DNA of 7,552 nucleotides. Source: Nitrospirota bacterium (GTDB taxonomy: Bacteria; Nitrospirota; Nitrospiria; Nitrospirales; UBA8639). Below the pieces are notes generated by a model that did not search any database, had not been told where the DNA came from, and saw nothing but the letters and a program-made list of their open reading frames with translations. This document shows positions 5,503 to 7,552 of this stretch, in pieces. The stretch's first letter is position 1, and each line of letters opens with the position of its first letter. The stretch spans positions 1 to 7,552 of the forward strand of contig JAOUNC010000132.1 of assembly GCA_029881175.1 (NCBI GenBank), given 5' to 3'. The position numbers were made by a program, and so were the translations under genes.

Positions 5503-6876
5503 ATGAAATTCCGTCGAGCAAGAAGGATTCTCCAATCCCTATGGGGTCTGGTCCTTCTAATGTCTTTCACTCCCGCGTTAGTCAATGCTGAAGAGTTACA
5601 TCCGCGTGAAAGGGTAGATGGAGTACTCAACCAATGGAAAGCGTTTCAAAGCAATATGAATGATCGTGGGATCCTTATGGAAACCACCAATACGGTGGAT
5701 GTCCTCTCCAATGTCTCCGGAGGCATTGATCAAAAAACCGCTGCCGTCGGTGATCTGGATCTTCTGCTCACAGTCGATATGAAAAAATTGGTTCCCGCTT
5801 TGAAGAGTGGCACGTTATTCGTGTACGGCTTGGGTACGTATGGAGACGATCCAAGCAAACATGTCGGAGACATTCAGGCAGTGAGCAACATTGCGGCACC
5901 GAATACCTGGAAGTTGTTTGAAGCCTGGTACCAACAAAACCTGTCAGAACGCTTTTCACTGCTAGCCGGCCTGTATGATGTGACTTCCGAGTTTGATGTC
6001 ATGATGTCCTCATCTGAACTTTTTGTGAATAGCTCTTTCGGGACCGGAGCGGAACTCGCGGCCAGTGGGAAAAACGGCCCGTCCACCTTTCCTGCGACCT
6101 CTTTGGGGATCAGAGGACAAGCCATCGTGACTGATAGCCTGATGGTTCGCGCGGTGCTCACCGATGGAGTTCCGGGTGATCCCGACAATCCTCACGGTAC
6201 TCACATACAGTTGAGTCAAGACGATGGCCTTTTCAGTGCCATGGAATTCGCCTATTACAAATTCAGAGAAGGGGATATCGTCGCGGGAAAACCTCGTCGA
6301 CTGACTTTTCGTCGAATAGGAAGATCTGCTCCGCTCGAATATGAAGCGAAGGCAGCTATCGGATTCTGGGGGTATACGACCACGCTGGATCATCTCAGTA
6401 AAGTCAAGAGTTCCGGAGACCCAAGCAAGCAACATGGCACATACGGCATGTATGGGCTCGCGGAATATGATGTGTATCATGAAAAGGGAGACAACGATCA
6501 GGAATTGACCCTCTTTGTTCGAGCCGGGATGGCTGATCCCAAGGTAAACCGCTTTTCCCAGTATTACGGCGGGGGTCTGGTCTATACTGGGTTATTTCCC
6601 GGTCGAAATTTTGACCAAACAGGAATGGGTGCCGCAGCGGCTGTGAACGGCAAGTATTATAAGCGATCTCAACGGCAGGCAGGACAATCGGTCAATAATG
6701 CTGAGATTACCGTGGAAGTCACGCATTCCATCTATGTGAACTCCAATCTCTTTATTCAACCGGATGTGCAATATGTCCTGAATCCCGGCACGGTTCCTGG
6801 CAGGAAAAATGCTTTCGTGTTAGGTGTCCGGCTTGAGTTCAATTTCAATTGGTTCAACCCTTCTAGGGTCTCGTGA
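5503..6876 (+). CDS. OprB-like carbohydrate-selective porin, outer membrane
   Basis: A 457-residue outer-membrane beta-barrel protein of the OprB family, which forms pores for sugars or small solutes. Residues 1-29 form a Sec signal peptide: an MKFRRARR basic start, a hydrophobic core LWGLVLLMSF, and a probable cut after ALVNA. Family-like strands follow: GDLDLLLTVDMKKLV (83-97), SGTLFVYGLGTYG, NTWKLFEAWYQQNL (134-147), FSLLAGLYDVTSEFDVM and SELFVNSSFGTG (171-182). The end shows FIQPDVQYVLNPGTVPG and GVRLEFNFNWF, the closing aromatic strand expected near the end of a barrel. The length fits. An in-frame upstream ATG (5482) hits TGA at once, so 5503 is the first usable start. GGGAG at 5484-5488 is rather far (14 nt). 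The substrate is not deducible. It is flanked by an intact UPF0178 gene and a fragment of a second copy. Confidence 0.82.
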   Translation: MKFRRARRILQSLWGLVLLMSFTPALVNAEELHPRERVDGVLNQWKAFQSNMNDRGILMETTNTVDVLSNVSGGIDQKTAAVGDLDLLLTVDMKKLVPALKSGTLFVYGLGTYGDDPSKHVGDIQAVSNIAAPNTWKLFEAWYQQNLSERFSLLAGLYDVTSEFDVMMSSSELFVNSSFGTGAELAASGKNGPSTFPATSLGIRGQAIVTDSLMVRAVLTDGVPGDPDNPHGTHIQLSQDDGLFSAMEFAYYKFREGDIVAGKPRRLTFRRIGRSAPLEYEAKAAIGFWGYTTTLDHLSKVKSSGDPSKQHGTYGMYGLAEYDVYHEKGDNDQELTLFVRAGMADPKVNRFSQYYGGGLVYTGLFPGRNFDQTGMGAAAAVNGKYYKRSQRQAGQSVNNAEITVEVTHSIYVNSNLFIQPDVQYVLNPGTVPGRKNAFVLGVRLEFNFNWFNPSRVS

Positions 6877-6975
6877 TGGGGGGAGAAGGACAGTGGGCAT
6901 ACATAAACCAGGCGTCGTCCATGAAAACGGTTCCGGTCAAGTGGAATGCATTAAAGGGGATTCCAACCCTCTTAT

Positions 6976-7116
6976 ATGAGGACGCAACGAATTGGTGAGG
7001 CTCTCCGAGCCAGCATGACCCAGACGGGTGGACCGTCTGCGCTGAGCCAACGGGATCGCCAATTATTTGCCAAACACCTCGATCATTATTTAACGTCCCT
7101 CATCAAACAAAAGTAA
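6976..7116 (+). pseudogene. C-terminal fragment of a second UPF0178 (YaiI-like) gene
   Basis: A 46-codon open frame from ATG 6976 to TAA 7114-7116. From residue 10 onward it copies the end of the UPF0178 protein encoded at 4883-5350: LRAS, then [20 protein letters not shown] and HYLT-LIKQK. By hand count about 87 of 111 aligned bases are identical, with many silent third-position changes, so this is an old, diverged copy rather than a recent duplication. The N-terminal three quarters, including DADACP, TADIPLA and DPRG, are absent, and the preceding 100 bases show no recognisable remains of them. There is no good Shine-Dalgarno. It is most likely a non-functional remnant of a second gene copy. 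Confidence 0.8.
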
Positions 7117-7133
7117 AGAGATGGAAGAGAGCC

Positions 7134-7199
7134 ATGGGGACTTTTGACTTTTTTGGCACAGCCGACGTACAAGAGTACGACATCATCCGAATTATCTAA
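7134..7199 (+). CDS. Possible 21-codon leader ORF before the YchJ-like gene
   Basis: ATG 7134 opens MGTFDFFGTADVQEYDIIRII and closes with TAA 7197-7199. GGAAG (7123-7127) stands 6 nt ahead of the start. The stop codon abuts the AGGAG (7201-7205) that serves the YchJ-like gene, an arrangement seen with translationally coupled leader peptides. It could equally be chance or the remnant of a longer gene. It is acidic and shows no known motif. Confidence 0.3.
   Translation: MGTFDFFGTADVQEYDIIRII
7144..7173 (+). promoter_or_regulatory. Weak candidate promoter ahead of the YchJ-like gene
   Basis: TTGACT (7144-7149) and TACAAG (7168-7173) are 18 nt apart, matching the consensus at five and four positions. 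It would give a leader of about 30 nt. It overlaps the micro-ORF, so the promoter and the micro-ORF are partly competing explanations of the same bases. A 5-bp hairpin CGTAC-aaga-GTACG (7166-7179) also lies here. Confidence 0.25.
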
Positions 7200-7200
7200 A

Positions 7201-7205
7201 AGGAG
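7201..7205 (+). promoter_or_regulatory. Shine-Dalgarno of the YchJ-like gene
   Basis: AGGAG within TAAAAGGAGTG lies 5 nt before ATG 7211 and clearly fixes that start. Confidence 0.8.
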
Positions 7206-7210
7206 TGTTT

Positions 7211-7552
7211 ATGCAATGTCCGTGTGAAAGTGGAAAAACCTTCAAGAAATGCTGTGAGCCGTTCATTAGCGGAGCGAAGCAAGCTGAGACCGCCGAGCAA
7301 CTCATGCGAGCCAGGTACACGGCCTATACACAAGTAGAAATGGACTTTATCGAGAAGACGCACGACCCCAAGACTAGAGCTGAAACGGATATGGAGGCCA
7401 ACCGAAAATGGGCCCAATCCACCAAGTGGACCGGATTAGAGATCATCGACACGCAGCAGGGTGGCCCTGATGATGAGGTCGGCACCGTGACGTTTAAAGC
7501 GACATTTGAGACCGACGAAGGCCTTCAAGATCACCAGGAGCTGAGTCTCTTC
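7211..7552 (+). CDS. YchJ-family (UPF0225) protein with SEC-C motif, 3' end missing
   Basis: 114 residues are visible before the window ends; family members usually have about 130-160, so most of the gene is here. The N-terminus MQCPCESGKTFKKCCEPFIS is a SEC-C zinc-binding motif with Cys3, Cys5, Cys14 and Cys15. It is followed by the family's AEQLMRARYTAY segment (the TAE-LMRSRYTAY pattern) and by a helical part with FIEKTHDPKTRAET. WTGLEIIDTQQGG and VGTVTFKATFETDEG belong to the NTF2-like strand region. It is a soluble, zinc-binding protein of unsettled function; SEC-C motifs otherwise occur at the end of SecA, where they bind SecB. An AGGAG at 5 nt fixes the start. No membrane segment or signal peptide is seen. 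Confidence 0.92.
   Translation, partial: MQCPCESGKTFKKCCEPFISGAKQAETAEQLMRARYTAYTQVEMDFIEKTHDPKTRAETDMEANRKWAQSTKWTGLEIIDTQQGGPDDEVGTVTFKATFETDEGLQDHQELSLF

Noticed and set aside
6921..6998. 25-codon + strand frame starting MKTVPVKWNALKG
   Set aside because: The start looks protein-like and might be a gene remnant, but it has no ribosome binding site, is very short, and overlaps the UPF0178 fragment in another frame; no family could be assigned.
1..7552. CRISPR array, tRNA, rRNA or integrase
   Set aside because: I saw no regularly spaced repeats, no cloverleaf or rRNA motifs and no recombinase or transposase coding frame on either strand.

Overview
The window looks like chromosomal DNA of a Gram-negative environmental bacterium. 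An OprB-type outer-membrane porin with a signal peptide indicates an outer membrane. The mix of genes and a 120-bp dispersed-type repeat that reads like those scattered through Nitrospira genomes make Nitrospira or another Nitrospirota member my best guess. That is an inference from memory, not a database result. All supported genes lie on the + strand.

Layout. (1) 1-1329: an MFS transporter of the anion:cation symporter type, cut by the left edge, with what looks like a dispersed repeat read in frame inside its central loop. (2) 1403-2252: two small TIR-domain proteins overlapping by 23 nt, a possible defence or signalling pair with no recognisable third partner. (3) 2253-3907: a visibly more A+T-rich, gene-poor stretch. 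It holds a decayed DUF2442-type gene (start codon, reading frame and a Trp codon all damaged), a hairpin, a 120-bp element with 14-bp terminal inverted repeats, a 28-residue lysine-rich gene with a perfect Shine-Dalgarno, a 42-bp perfect palindrome, and an unrecognised gene that appears broken by a one-base slip in a run of seven A. (4) 3908-5350: a transglutaminase-like protease-fold protein and a UPF0178 (YaiI/YqxD) protein. (5) 5503-6876: the OprB-like porin. (6) 6877-7210: a duplicated C-terminal fragment of the UPF0178 gene and a 21-codon micro-ORF. (7) 7211-7552: a YchJ-family SEC-C protein cut by the right edge.

There is no single obvious operon. The TIR pair is the only tightly coupled unit. 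The rest are housekeeping-like or poorly characterised genes with 90-150 nt gaps. The 1.4-3.9 kb part behaves like an accessory patch: lower G+C, pseudogenes, repeats and a possible immune module, lying between G+C-richer core-like genes. The most noteworthy items are the TIR pair, the two broken genes that simple ORF calling misreads, the missed lysine-rich micro-gene, the perfect palindrome and the UPF0178 remnant on the far side of the porin gene.
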